Assembly (NCBI RefSeq): GCF_017811755.1
Contig: NZ_JADDJF010000024.1
Coordinates: 1-52,557 of the forward strand
DNA from: Pararhodobacter sp. SW119
GTDB lineage: Bacteria > Pseudomonadota > Alphaproteobacteria > Rhodobacterales > Rhodobacteraceae
DNA length: 52,557 nucleotides
Direction of reading: 5' to 3'
The first letter of the stretch is position 1. Each line of letters begins with the position of its first letter. Shown one piece after another: positions 1 through 9,341 of this stretch. The position numbers and the translations under genes are program-made. Below the pieces are notes generated by a model. The model was not told the DNA's origin. It saw only the letters and a list, made by a program, of their open reading frames with translations, and did no database searches.

Positions 1-225
1 CATCCGACGACTCCTCAGAACCGACCCGGATCAGGCCGCCGATCCCTGGCGAAACTTAACCTCCAAACTGCGAAAGAATCCAAGAGTCGTGTAGTATGAA
101 GAAAGTATTGCAATCACGGCTTTTTTCTTTTTTTGTCAAAGACCTGAACTCCGGTCCGCTAGCGGACCGCCTCGTCATCGCGCGGATTCTTGCCCCAGCA
201 CGACCGTTCCGACCTCGTATCCCGG
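1..225. other. Non-coding stretch beyond the 3' end of hslU
   Basis: No convincing gene is seen. The stretch lies beyond the hslU stop codon. It has an AT-rich centre (about 85-140) and holds one copy of the T-tract/palindrome element annotated separately at 117-169. No hairpin followed by a T-run in the hslU direction is visible, so the hslU terminator is not identified. A short plus-strand reading frame at 96-335 runs into hslU antisense and is low-complexity, so it is not called. Confidence 0.6.
117..169 (+). repeat. T-tract + TCA/CCTG core + palindrome element, copy 1
   Basis: Read on the plus strand it shows a T-rich tract (C followed by seven T, then G), TCA at 136-138, CCTG at 143-146, and the perfect 18-bp palindrome CGGTCCGCTAGCGGACCG at 152-169 centred on 160/161. 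Three other gaps (21.2, 30.6 and 44.6 kb) have the same blocks at the same spacing with a different palindrome sequence. In every copy the palindrome side faces the 3' end of a gene on the opposite strand, here hslU. Neither direction makes a standard intrinsic terminator, because the T-run comes before the stem rather than after it. Function unknown. Confidence 0.6.
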
Positions 226-1527
226 TCAGAGAACGTAGCGACTCAGGTCCGCCGACCGCGATAGATCGCCGATATTCTTCTCGACGAAATCCGCGTCCAC
301 CGCGACCGACTCCCCGGCCTTGTCGGGCGCCGTGAAGCTGAGTTCCTCGAACACCCGCTCCATCACCGTGTAGAGCCGGCGCGCGCCGATGTTCTCCACC
401 GCCTCGTTGACCTCGGCGGCGATGCGGGCCAGCGCCTTGATGCCGTCCTCGGTGAAGCGGACCTCCAGCTTCTCGGTCCCCATCAGGGCGGTGTACTGCA
501 GCGTCAGCGCGTTGTCGGTCTCAGTCAGGATGCGGACGAAATCGCCCTCGGTCAGCGGCCGCAATTCCACCCGGATCGGCAACCGGCCCTGAAGCTCTGG
601 CAGAAGGTCCGAGGGTTTGGCAACGTGGAACGCGCCCGAGGCGATGAACAGGATATGGTCGGTCTTGACCGCGCCGTACTTGGTGGACACCGTCGTGCCC
701 TCGATCAACGGCAGCAGGTCGCGCTGCACGCCCTCGCGGCTGACATCGGCGCCACGGGTCTCGGCGCGGGCGCAGACCTTGTCGATCTCGTCCAGAAAGA
801 CGATCCCGTTCTGCTCCACCGCCTCCAGCGCCGCGGCCTTCACCGCCTCGTCGTCCAGCAGCTTGTCGGCTTCCTCTCCGATCAGGATGTCGTGGCTTTC
901 GGCCACGGTCATCCGCTTGCGCTTGGTGCGCCCGCCAAAGGCCTTGCCGAAGATCTCGCCCAGATTCATGCCGCCGCCCTGCGGCATGCCGGGGATCTCC
1001 ATCATCGGGAGGGCGGGACCGGGATCAGCGACCTCGACCTCGATGATCGTGTCGTCCAACTCGCCCGCGTGCAGCTTCTTGCGAAAGAGGTCGCGCGTAC
1101 CGGCTCGCGCCTCGGTCCCGGCGATGGCGTCGAGCACGCGTTCCTCGGCGTTCGCCTGCGCCCGGGTGCGCACGTCCTCGCGCATGTGCTCGCGGGTCAT
1201 GGCGATGGCGGCGTCCATCAGGTCGCGGATGATCTGCTCGACATCGCGGCCGACATAGCCGACTTCGGTGAACTTCGTGGCCTCGACCTTCAGGAAGGGG
1301 GCCTTGGCCAGTTTCGCAAGCCGGCGGCTGATCTCGGTCTTGCCGACGCCGGTGGGACCGATCATCAGGATGTTCTTCGGATAGACCTCCTCGCGCAGGG
1401 CGGGGTCCAGTTGCTTGCGCCGCCAGCGGTTGCGCAGCGCCACGGCCACCGCCCGCTTGGCCGGCGCCTGGCCGATGATGAAGCGGTCGAGTTCGGAGAC
1501 GATCTCGCGCGGGGTCAGGTCGGTCAT
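226..1527 (-). CDS. hslU: HslU, ATPase subunit of the HslUV protease
   Basis: AAA+ unfoldase that feeds substrates into the HslV peptidase chamber in the cytoplasm. The 433-aa product has the family's usual length. Visible motifs are Walker A GPTGVGKT (residues 57-64), the pore-loop motif GYVGRD (90-95), the inserted I-domain (about 110-230), Walker B FLDEIDK (244-250), and a C-terminal tail ending SRYVL of the kind that docks between HslV subunits. The ATG overlaps the hslV stop by 4 bp (1524-1527), so the two subunits are probably co-translated from an hslV-hslU transcript. Identification is essentially certain. Confidence 0.97.
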   Translation of the reverse strand: MTDLTPREIVSELDRFIIGQAPAKRAVAVALRNRWRRKQLDPALREEVYPKNILMIGPTGVGKTEISRRLAKLAKAPFLKVEATKFTEVGYVGRDVEQIIRDLMDAAIAMTREHMREDVRTRAQANAEERVLDAIAGTEARAGTRDLFRKKLHAGELDDTIIEVEVADPGPALPMMEIPGMPQGGGMNLGEIFGKAFGGRTKRKRMTVAESHDILIGEEADKLLDDEAVKAAALEAVEQNGIVFLDEIDKVCARAETRGADVSREGVQRDLLPLIEGTTVSTKYGAVKTDHILFIASGAFHVAKPSDLLPELQGRLPIRVELRPLTEGDFVRILTETDNALTLQYTALMGTEKLEVRFTEDGIKALARIAAEVNEAVENIGARRLYTVMERVFEELSFTAPDKAGESVAVDADFVEKNIGDLSRSADLSRYVL

Positions 1528-2081
1528 TTGCGGATGCTCTCCACGGTCAGGTTGCCGTTGGTGTAGACGCAGATCTCGGCGGCGATGGCCATGGCCTTGC
1601 GCGCGACCTCTTCGGCGGAATGGTCGGTTTCCATCAGCCCGCGCGCGGCGGCGAGCGCGAAGTTCCCGCCCGAGCCGATGGCGGTGACGTCGTGTTCGGG
1701 CTCCAGCACGTCGCCGGCGCCGGTGATGACATAAAGGTCGGCGCCGTCGGTGACGATCAGCATGGCCTCCAGGTTGCGCAGGTACTTGTCAGTGCGCCAG
1801 TCCTTGGCCAGTTCGACGCAGGCGCGGGCCAGTTGCCCGGGCGAGGCCTCGAGTTTCTTTTCCAGCCGTTCGAGCAGCGTGAAGGCGTCCGCGGTCGAGC
1901 CGGCGAACCCGGCGACGACTTCGCGCCCGTCCTTGCCCAGACGGCGCACCTTGCGGGCCGAACCCTTGATCACCGTCTGGCCGAGGCTGACCTGCCCGTC
2001 GCCAGCAACCACCACTTCGCCCCCGCGGCGCACGGCAAGGATCGTCGTGCCGTGCCAGCCGGGAAAGTCGTCCTTCGTCAT
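1524..2081 (-). CDS. hslV: HslV, peptidase subunit of the HslUV protease
   Basis: Proteasome-like N-terminal threonine peptidase, 185 aa. The mature N-terminus should be the first Thr of the TTILAVRR motif. That puts the catalytic Thr at residue 12 after an 11-residue propeptide ([11 protein letters not shown]), whereas in E. coli only Met is removed. The glycine motifs GDGQVSLG and [11 protein letters not shown] are typical of the family. It is the first gene of the hslV-hslU pair, and its start diverges from tsaE across a gap of about 100 bp (2082-2183) that should hold both promoters. Confidence 0.97.
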   Translation of the reverse strand: MTKDDFPGWHGTTILAVRRGGEVVVAGDGQVSLGQTVIKGSARKVRRLGKDGREVVAGFAGSTADAFTLLERLEKKLEASPGQLARACVELAKDWRTDKYLRNLEAMLIVTDGADLYVITGAGDVLEPEHDVTAIGSGGNFALAAARGLMETDHSAEEVARKAMAIAAEICVYTNGNLTVESIRK

Positions 2082-2183
2082 GTGCTGCCCCTCTCTTCAG
2101 GTTGCGCCCTATATGGCCGCGCGCCCTGCAAAGGACAACCCGGCCCTCTGGCAGGCCCGGCGCGTGGACGCTAAGGTGCCGGC

Positions 2184-2639
2184 ATGACGTCCCTTCCCCT
2201 CCCCGATCGACACGCGACCGAACGGCTGGCGCGCCGTCTGGCGCCGCGTCTGCGCGCGGGCGATGTGCTGCTGCTGGAGGGGCCGATCGGCGCGGGCAAG
2301 ACGCATTTCGCCCGCGCGCTGATCAAGGCGCTGATGCCGGTGGCCGAGGAGGTGCCCTCGCCCACCTTCACGCTGGTCCAAGTCTATGACGGGCCGGGTT
2401 TCCCGATCTGGCACGCCGACCTCTACCGCCTTACGGACCCCGAGGAAGCGGTGGAGCTGGGCCTGGCCGAGGCGTTCGAGACCGCGCTCTGCCTGGTCGA
2501 ATGGCCCGAGCGGCTGGGCCCCTGCCGGCCGCCCAATGCCCTGACCCTGCGCCTGTCGCATGCGCCCGGGGACAGCCGAGAGGTCGAACTGATCGCCGAC
2601 GGGGCGGGCTGGTCGGAGCGGCTGGAGGGGTTGGCGTGA
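2184..2639 (+). CDS. tsaE: TsaE, ATPase for tRNA t6A37 synthesis
   Basis: P-loop ATPase that supports TsaB/TsaD in adding threonylcarbamoyl to A37 of ANN-decoding tRNAs. The 151-aa product has Walker A GPIGAGKT (33-40), the switch motif SPTFTLVQVY, then HADLYRL and VEWPERL, all hallmarks of the YjeE/TsaE family. The stop codon overlaps the GTG start of addB by 4 bp, so the two are translationally coupled. In many alphaproteobacteria an aminoglycoside-phosphotransferase-like kinase (AmgK) and a nucleotidyltransferase (MurU) lie between tsaE and addB; they are absent here (see findings). Confidence 0.95.
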   Translation: MTSLPLPDRHATERLARRLAPRLRAGDVLLLEGPIGAGKTHFARALIKALMPVAEEVPSPTFTLVQVYDGPGFPIWHADLYRLTDPEEAVELGLAEAFETALCLVEWPERLGPCRPPNALTLRLSHAPGDSREVELIADGAGWSERLEGLA

Positions 2640-5584
2640 TCTTCGGCCCCTCGGACGGCGCGCGGGTCTTTGCCGAAGCCCCGGGCACGGATTTCGCCGC
2701 TGCGGTGTCGCGTGGCCTGCGCAACCGACTGGCCGGCCAGCCGCCCGAGGCGATGGCGCGCATCGAGGTGTTGGTGAACACCAGTCGACTGCAGGCGCGC
2801 CTGCGGGCGGCGCTGATGGCGCAGGGGCCGGGCTTTCTGCCGCGCATCCGCCTGATCGCCGCGCTGGACGACACCGGCCTTGATACACCGCGCGCGGCGC
2901 TGCGCCGGCGGCTGGAACTGGCGCAACTCATCCGCGGGCTGCTTGCCGCCGACCCGACCCTTGGCCCGCGGCACGCGGCCTTTGCCCTGGCCGACAGCCT
3001 GGCGGCGCTGCTGGACGAGATGCAGGCCGAGGGCGTGGCGCTCTCGGCGCTGGACCGTCTGGACGTCAGCCAGCATTCGCAGCACTGGGACCGGTCGCTG
3101 CGCTTCATCCGGCTGGTCGCGCGCTACCTTGCCCCCGGCGCGTTGCGCGACCGTCAGGGGGCGCAACGCGCCGCGATCGAGGCGCTGGTGGCCAGCTGGG
3201 CCGAGGCGCCGCCCGCGCATCCGGTAATCGTGGCGGGCTCGACCGGGTCGCGCGGGATGACGGCGCTTCTGATGCGGGCGGTCGCACAGCTGCCGCAAGG
3301 GGCCTTGATCCTGCCCGGGTTCGACTTCGACATGCCGGCGGATGTCTGGCCCGAACTCGACGATCCGCTGCAGTCCGAGGATCACCCGCAGTATCGCTAC
3401 GCGGCACTCCTGCGTACGCTCGATATCGAAGCGGGCCAGGTCGCGCCCTGGGCCGGAGCCGCCGCGCACGATCCGGCGCGCAACCGCGTGATCTCGCTCT
3501 CGCTGCGCCCGGCCCCGGTCACCGACCGCTGGCGGGCCGAGGGTGCGGGACTGGGGAATCTTGAAACCGTCCTGGCCAGAACAGACCTGATCGAAGCGCC
3601 CGACCCGCGGACCGAGGCGCTGGCCATCGCGCTGATCCTGCGCAATGCCGCCGAGACTCGCCGCAGTGCAGCGCTGATCACCCCCGACCGGTTGCTGGCG
3701 CGACAGGTGACCGCCGCGCTTGACCGATGGCAGTTGCGCCCCGACGATAGCGCGGGCCGGCCACTGGCACTGTCGGCGCCAGGGCGCTTCCTGCGGCAGG
3801 TCGCGGCCTGCTTGCGTCACATGCCCGATGCGCGGTCGCTGGTCGCGCTGCTGAAGAATCCCATCGCCCACTCCGCCGACGGGCGCGGGCCGCATCTGAA
3901 CCACTTGCGCGACCTCGAACTCTGGCTCCGGCGAAAGGCCCTTCCGTTTCCGACCGCGCCGGACCTCGTCCGCTGGGCCGGCGAGGACGTCGGGCGCCGC
4001 ATCTGGCTCGACTGGCTGCTGCCCCTGCTGTCGCCCCCCGATCCCTGCGCGCATGCGCTATCCGACTTGGTCGACCGGCACCTGACACTGGCCGAACGGC
4101 TCGCTGGAGGGGTGCGCAAAGGGACGACAGACCCCGGCAGCGGCGAGTTGTGGCTACGCGAACCCGGGCGGCGTGCGCAGACGCTCATGGCGGACCTGTC
4201 CGCCGCGGCGGCGCATGGCGGCGAGGTCACGGGCGCCGACTATGTCGCGCTGCTCGATGGCCTGCTGGCCGGCCAGTCGGTGCGCGAAAGCGCCGAGTCG
4301 CATCCCGACATTCAGATTCTGGGCACGCAGGAAGCGCGCTTTCACGGGGCCGATCTGGTCGTGTTGGGCGGGTTGAACGAGGGGGTCTGGCCGCAGGTCC
4401 CCGCGCCCGACCCCTGGTTCAATCGACGCATGCGCCTGGATGCCGGGCTGCTGCTGCCGGAACGCCAGGTCGGGCTTTCGGCGCACGATTTCCAGCAGGC
4501 CGCGGGCGCCGCCGAAGTCGTCTTCACGCACGCCCGCCGCAACGCCGAGGCCGAAACCGTGCCGTCCCGCTGGATCAACCGGCTGCAGAACCTGATCGCC
4601 GGCCTTCCGGCGCAGCAGGGCCCCGCGGCATTGCAGGCGATGCGCGCGCGCGGGCAGGTCTGGCTCGACCTCGCCGCGCGCTTTGATCGCGACCTGCGCG
4701 CGGTGCCCGATGCGGTGGCGCGGCGCCATCCCCGTCCCGCCCCCGCGCCCCCTGCCGCGGCGCGCCCGCGCGAACTGCCGGTCACCGCCGTCAAGGACCT
4801 GATCCGCGACCCCTACACGATCTACGCGCGCTACATCCTTGGTCTGCGGCCGCTGGACGCGCTGAGCGCCGAGCCGGATGCACGCCTGCGCGGGGTTGTC
4901 CTGCACGAGCTTTTCGACCGCTTCACGCGCGCCCATCCCCCCGGTACAGCCGCCGATCCAGCCAACTTGCTGGCGATGGCCGACGCCGTCCTGTCAGAGT
5001 ACGTGCCCTGGCCGGCAGCGCGAATGCTGTGGCGAGCCCGGCTTGCCCGCGTGGCGGAGGATTTCATCCGATGGCACAGCGGCCTGAGCGGCGCGCCCAT
5101 TCTGATCGAGCAGAAGGGCGCGCTGACCTTGCCGGACCCGCCCTTCACATTGACCGGACGGCCCGACCGTATCGACCGCCTGCCGCATGGTGCGCTGCAG
5201 ATCTTCGACTACAAGACCGGTGACCCGCCCACGAAGGCGCAGCAGGAAGCCTTCGACAAGCAATTGATCCTTCTGACGATGATGGCCGAAGACGGCGCCT
5301 TTCCGGGGCTTGACCCCGCGCCTGTGGACCGCGCCGAGTTCGTTGGCGTCGGCACCCGGTTCAAGCTGAGCGCGGCCGAGATCGACCCCGAAGCCCTCGC
5401 CCGCCACCGCGAAGGACTGCGCCGCCTTTTGCACGACTACATGTCCCCGCGGCAGGGATACATCGCCCGTCGCGCCGCGAAGAAGGACAGCGATCGCAGC
5501 GACTATGACCAGCTTTCGCGCCGGGGGGAATGGCAGGTCACCGACACCGAGGAAACCTTCCGGGTGGGCGATCACGATGGATGA
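2636..5584 (+). CDS. addB: AddB, alphaproteobacterial double-strand-break repair subunit
   Basis: Partner of AddA in the helicase-nuclease that resects DNA double-strand breaks for RecA. About 982 aa. The GTG at 2636 is preferred: it overlaps the tsaE stop (GTGA), and upstream in-frame codons only translate tsaE out of frame. The C-terminal half carries a RecB-type nuclease core ending in FDYKTG (about residues 857-862), preceded by LTGRPDRIDRL. No classical Walker A is apparent near the N-terminus, as expected for the alphaproteobacterial AddB subtype, where AddA supplies helicase activity. It overlaps addA by 8 bp. Confidence 0.93.
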   Translation: MIFGPSDGARVFAEAPGTDFAAAVSRGLRNRLAGQPPEAMARIEVLVNTSRLQARLRAALMAQGPGFLPRIRLIAALDDTGLDTPRAALRRRLELAQLIRGLLAADPTLGPRHAAFALADSLAALLDEMQAEGVALSALDRLDVSQHSQHWDRSLRFIRLVARYLAPGALRDRQGAQRAAIEALVASWAEAPPAHPVIVAGSTGSRGMTALLMRAVAQLPQGALILPGFDFDMPADVWPELDDPLQSEDHPQYRYAALLRTLDIEAGQVAPWAGAAAHDPARNRVISLSLRPAPVTDRWRAEGAGLGNLETVLARTDLIEAPDPRTEALAIALILRNAAETRRSAALITPDRLLARQVTAALDRWQLRPDDSAGRPLALSAPGRFLRQVAACLRHMPDARSLVALLKNPIAHSADGRGPHLNHLRDLELWLRRKALPFPTAPDLVRWAGEDVGRRIWLDWLLPLLSPPDPCAHALSDLVDRHLTLAERLAGGVRKGTTDPGSGELWLREPGRRAQTLMADLSAAAAHGGEVTGADYVALLDGLLAGQSVRESAESHPDIQILGTQEARFHGADLVVLGGLNEGVWPQVPAPDPWFNRRMRLDAGLLLPERQVGLSAHDFQQAAGAAEVVFTHARRNAEAETVPSRWINRLQNLIAGLPAQQGPAALQAMRARGQVWLDLAARFDRDLRAVPDAVARRHPRPAPAPPAAARPRELPVTAVKDLIRDPYTIYARYILGLRPLDALSAEPDARLRGVVLHELFDRFTRAHPPGTAADPANLLAMADAVLSEYVPWPAARMLWRARLARVAEDFIRWHSGLSGAPILIEQKGALTLPDPPFTLTGRPDRIDRLPHGALQIFDYKTGDPPTKAQQEAFDKQLILLTMMAEDGAFPGLDPAPVDRAEFVGVGTRFKLSAAEIDPEALARHREGLRRLLHDYMSPRQGYIARRAAKKDSDRSDYDQLSRRGEWQVTDTEETFRVGDHDG

Positions 5585-8500
5585 GGCGACCCGGCGCCAG
5601 ATCCGGGCGGCGGAGCCGTCCGCCACGACCTGGCTGTCGGCGAATGCCGGCTCGGGCAAGACGCGGGTGCTGATCGACCGCGTCGCGCGGTTGTTGCTGC
5701 GCGGGGTGGCGCCGCAGCGCATCCTCTGCCTGACCTATACCAAGGCCGCCGCGGCCGAGATGCAGAATCGCCTTTTCGCACGGCTGGGCGACTGGGCGAT
5801 GAAGGACGACGCGGACCTATCCGCGGCGCTGCACGACCTGGGCGAGACGGTCATCGACCCCGACCTTCTGGCCCGCGCGCGGCGGCTTTTCGCCCGCGCG
5901 CTGGAAACTCCGGGCGGGTTGAAGATACAGACGATTCACGCCTTCTGCGCGGCACTCCTGCGCCGCTTCCCCCTGGAAGCCGGCGTTGCGCCCGACTTTG
6001 CCGAGGCCGATCCGCGCAGCCTGCTGGCGCTGCGCATGGAACTGCTGGACGACCTGGCCGCGGGCGACGAGGCGCCACGGTTGCAGGCATTGGCCGCCAG
6101 GATCGGCGAGGGCACGCTGCTGTCGCTTCTGACCGAATTGAGCCGTTTCCGGGATGCGTTTCGCCCCAATGCGCCGGCGGCCGACCTGAACGCGCTGTTC
6201 GATTTGCCGCCGGGTTTCGACGATGCCGCGCTTGCCGCGCAGGTCTTCGCCGGCGACGAAGTCGAAATGGCCCGCGTGCTGTTGCCGCATCTGCGCGCCG
6301 GCAAACCGACCGACCTCAAACTCGCTGACGCGCTTTCCCCCCTCATCCATCGTGTCGCGCTAGACGATCTGCCGCGACTAGAAGGCGCGCTGCTGTTTGG
6401 CAAATCCGCGAAGGAAGCCTTCACCGCGAAGGGCGCTCGATTGCCGACGAAAGACTTGAGAGCGAAGCTGGAACGGGCCGAGCCGGTGGCGCTGGCCGCG
6501 CTGGATGCGCTTGGAGATCGCATAGAGGCCGCGCGTGCGCTGAGACAGCGGCTGGAGGCCTTCGAGCGCGCGACGGCGCTTCACGGGTTTGCGCGTGACT
6601 GGATGCGCGCGGCGGAAGCGGCGAAAGCGGAGCGCGGCTGGCTGGAGTTCGACGACCTGATCGTGCGCGCGCGCGATTTGTTGGGCGACCCGTCGGTCGC
6701 GCAATGGGTGCTCTACAAGCTGGACGGGGGGATCGATCATATCCTGATCGACGAAGCACAGGATACCAGCCCCGAGCAGTGGCAGGTGATCGGGCATCTG
6801 GCGCAGGAATTCACCGCCGGCCAGGGCGCACGCGAGGCCGTGCGCACGATCTTCGTTGTCGGTGATCGCAAGCAGTCGATCTATTCCTTCCAGGGCGCCG
6901 ATCTGCGCGGCTTCGACCGGATGCAGGGCGAATTCGACGCCCGCTTCGCCGCGGTCGGTCCCGGGATGCAGCGGCTGGAACTGACGCATTCGTTCAGGTC
7001 CTCGGAAGCGATTCTGCGTCTGGTCGACACCTGCTTCGCCCCCGACCCGCAGGAAAACGGACTGGGCGGCGGCGTTGCGCACCTTGCCTTTCAGACCGAG
7101 TTGCCGGGACGCGTCGACCTCTGGCCGATGGTGGAACCGGCCGAGAAGCCCGCGCCAGGGGACTGGGACGTCCCCCTCGACCGGCCAAGCGAGGAGCATC
7201 ACGAACTCACGCTCGCCCGGCAGATCGCGCGCGAGATCGCCGCCATCCTCGCCTGCGGCGAACGGATTGCCACGAAGGACGGGTGGCGCACGGTCGGCCC
7301 GGGCGATTTTCTGGTTCTCGTGCGTCGCCGGCGACTGCTGTTTCACGAGATCATCCGCGCCCTCAAGGCCGAGGGATTGCCGGTGGCGGGCGCCGACCGG
7401 TTGGTGCTGACCGAAGAACTGGCCGCCCAGGACCTGATTGCGCTTCTTCGCTTCCTGGCGCTGCCCGAAGATGACCTGTCGCTTGCCTGCGCGCTGCGCT
7501 CGCCGCTTTTCGGCTGGTCCGAGGACCGGCTGTTTCGGCTGGCCCACGGGCGCGGAAAGCAGTTCCTTTGGGAACGCCTGCGCGCTGCTGCCGGTGCCGA
7601 AGAAACCGTCGCGGTGCTGCAGGACCTTCGCGATCAGACCGATTTCCTGCGTCCCTACGAACTGATCGAGCGCGTGCTGACCCGGCACGAGGGCCGCCGA
7701 CGCCTGTTGTCCCGCTTCGGGATCGAGGTCGAGGACGCGCTGGAAGCCTTTGTCGCGCAGGCGCTGGTCTACGAGATCGAGGAAATCCCGACGCTGGACG
7801 GATTTCTGGGCTGGCTAACCGCCGCCGATGTCGAGGTCAAGCGTCAGTCGGAAGCGGCCGGCGGGCGCATCCGGGTCATGACCGTTCACGGAGCGAAGGG
7901 GCTGGAGGCGCCGGTGGTCGTGCTGCCCGACACCGCCGACCGGCGTGACCCGGAACGTGCTGCGCTGCGCGACGTCGCCGGCCAGCCGATCCTTCGCCTG
8001 CCAGCCGAGGACGCCCCCGAGGTGCAGATCGTCGCGGATGAAGCGGCCCGCGCGCGCCGGCGCGAAGAATCCGATCGCCTGCTCTATGTCGCGCTGACAC
8101 GGGCCGAACGCTGGCTGATCATTGCCGGCGCCGGCAAGGCCGCGGATCAGGCCGGCTGGTACGCCCGGATAAAAGCCGGCATGGAGGCCCTGAACGCAGA
8201 GGCACAGGATTTCCCGCCAGGTCCCGGGTCTCGGTTTGAATCCGGCGCTTGGCCCGCGCCCGCTCCCGCGCCGCGGGTCGTCGCGCAGGTGACAGACGAT
8301 ACCGACCTGGATCATCTTTCGCGCCCGCTGCCCGTGCCCGCGACGCGAACGCTTGCCATCAGCCCCAGCGCCCTCGGGGGCGCGAAGGCGCTGCCGGGAG
8401 AGGCCGGCGCGACCGAAGAAGAGGCGCTTAAACGCGGGCGCATGATGCATCTTCTGCTGGAGCACCTGCCCGCCGCCGCACCGGGCGACCGTCCTGCGCG

Positions 8501-8942
8501 CGCCGAGGCCCTGCTTGCGCCCTTCGATGCGCCTCCGGTCGAGGTCGCGCGCTGTCGGGACGAAGCCGAGGCGCTGATGAACAACGACACGCTGCGCCCG
8601 GTGTTCGCGCAGGACACGCTGGCCGAGGTCGCGCTGTCCGGCCTCTGGCATGATCGACTGATCTGGGGCGTGATCGACCGCTTGCAGATCACCGCCGATC
8701 ACGTCCTTGCGATCGATTTCAAGACGAACCGAGTAGTGCCCGCGACGCCAGCCGAGGTGCCGGAGGGCTTGCTGCGCCAGCTTGGCGCCTATGTCCACCT
8801 GCTGCGTCCGCTTTATCCCGACCGGCGGATCGAGGCCGCGATTCTCTGGACCGCGACGGCAAAACTCATGCGGCTCGACAACGCAGCCCTTGCCGCCGCA
8901 CTGGACCGGGCCGCCCTTGACCCCGAAGTCGCGGCTTCATAG
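5577..8942 (+). CDS. addA: AddA, UvrD-type helicase and nuclease subunit
   Basis: Helicase-nuclease subunit of AddAB, about 1121 aa. The ATG at 5577 is chosen because the Walker A motif ANAGSGKT then falls at residues 22-29, as in the family; the open frame extends further upstream only inside addB. Other UvrD/Rep motifs in order are [44 protein letters not shown] and [12 protein letters not shown]. The C-terminus has a PD-(D/E)XK nuclease (GVIDRLQ followed by AIDFKTNR). It overlaps addB by 8 bp, and trxA follows after 53 bp. Confidence 0.95.
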   Translation: MDEATRRQIRAAEPSATTWLSANAGSGKTRVLIDRVARLLLRGVAPQRILCLTYTKAAAAEMQNRLFARLGDWAMKDDADLSAALHDLGETVIDPDLLARARRLFARALETPGGLKIQTIHAFCAALLRRFPLEAGVAPDFAEADPRSLLALRMELLDDLAAGDEAPRLQALAARIGEGTLLSLLTELSRFRDAFRPNAPAADLNALFDLPPGFDDAALAAQVFAGDEVEMARVLLPHLRAGKPTDLKLADALSPLIHRVALDDLPRLEGALLFGKSAKEAFTAKGARLPTKDLRAKLERAEPVALAALDALGDRIEAARALRQRLEAFERATALHGFARDWMRAAEAAKAERGWLEFDDLIVRARDLLGDPSVAQWVLYKLDGGIDHILIDEAQDTSPEQWQVIGHLAQEFTAGQGAREAVRTIFVVGDRKQSIYSFQGADLRGFDRMQGEFDARFAAVGPGMQRLELTHSFRSSEAILRLVDTCFAPDPQENGLGGGVAHLAFQTELPGRVDLWPMVEPAEKPAPGDWDVPLDRPSEEHHELTLARQIAREIAAILACGERIATKDGWRTVGPGDFLVLVRRRRLLFHEIIRALKAEGLPVAGADRLVLTEELAAQDLIALLRFLALPEDDLSLACALRSPLFGWSEDRLFRLAHGRGKQFLWERLRAAAGAEETVAVLQDLRDQTDFLRPYELIERVLTRHEGRRRLLSRFGIEVEDALEAFVAQALVYEIEEIPTLDGFLGWLTAADVEVKRQSEAAGGRIRVMTVHGAKGLEAPVVVLPDTADRRDPERAALRDVAGQPILRLPAEDAPEVQIVADEAARARRREESDRLLYVALTRAERWLIIAGAGKAADQAGWYARIKAGMEALNAEAQDFPPGPGSRFESGAWPAPAPAPRVVAQVTDDTDLDHLSRPLPVPATRTLAISPSALGGAKALPGEAGATEEEALKRGRMMHLLLEHLPAAAPGDRPARAEALLAPFDAPPVEVARCRDEAEALMNNDTLRPVFAQDTLAEVALSGLWHDRLIWGVIDRLQITADHVLAIDFKTNRVVPATPAEVPEGLLRQLGAYVHLLRPLYPDRRIEAAILWTATAKLMRLDNAALAAALDRAALDPEVAAS

Positions 8943-8995
8943 TTGTCAGGAGAGGCGCCTCGGCGCGTGATTTACCCCGAAAGCGGAGACATCCC

Positions 8996-9316
8996 ATGGC
9001 CACCATTCCCGTCACCGACGCGACCTTCGACGCCGAAGTGCGTAACAGCTCGATCCCGGTCGTCGTCGATTTCTGGGCGGAATGGTGCGGACCCTGCAAG
9101 CAGATCGGCCCGGCGCTGGAAGAACTTTCGACCGAATACGAAGGCCGGGTGAAGATCACCAAGGTCAACGTCGACGAGAACCCGCAAGTGACCGCGGCGA
9201 TGGGTATCCGGGGCATACCGGCGCTGTTTCTGGTGAAGGATGGCCAGATCGTGTCGAACAAGGTCGGCGCGGCGCCCAAGGCCGCACTTGCCAGCTGGAT
9301 CGACGCGTCGATCTGA
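8996..9316 (+). CDS. trxA: Thioredoxin
   Basis: Classic 106-aa cytoplasmic thioredoxin that reduces protein disulfides using thioredoxin reductase. The active site WCGPC lies at residues 30-34 and the cis-proline loop reads RGIPALF. A GGAG-like ribosome site precedes the ATG. It follows addA by 53 bp in the same direction, the usual addBA-trxA order of alphaproteobacteria, and converges on the PAS-domain gene, leaving only about 25 bp between the two stops. Confidence 0.97.
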   Translation: MATIPVTDATFDAEVRNSSIPVVVDFWAEWCGPCKQIGPALEELSTEYEGRVKITKVNVDENPQVTAAMGIRGIPALFLVKDGQIVSNKVGAAPKAALASWIDASI

Positions 9317-9341
9317 TCACTGGATCCGCGGCTCCGTGGTA

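Noticed and set aside
152-169. Palindrome considered as the hslU intrinsic terminator
   Set aside because: On the minus strand no T-run follows the stem; the T-rich tract is on the wrong side and strand.
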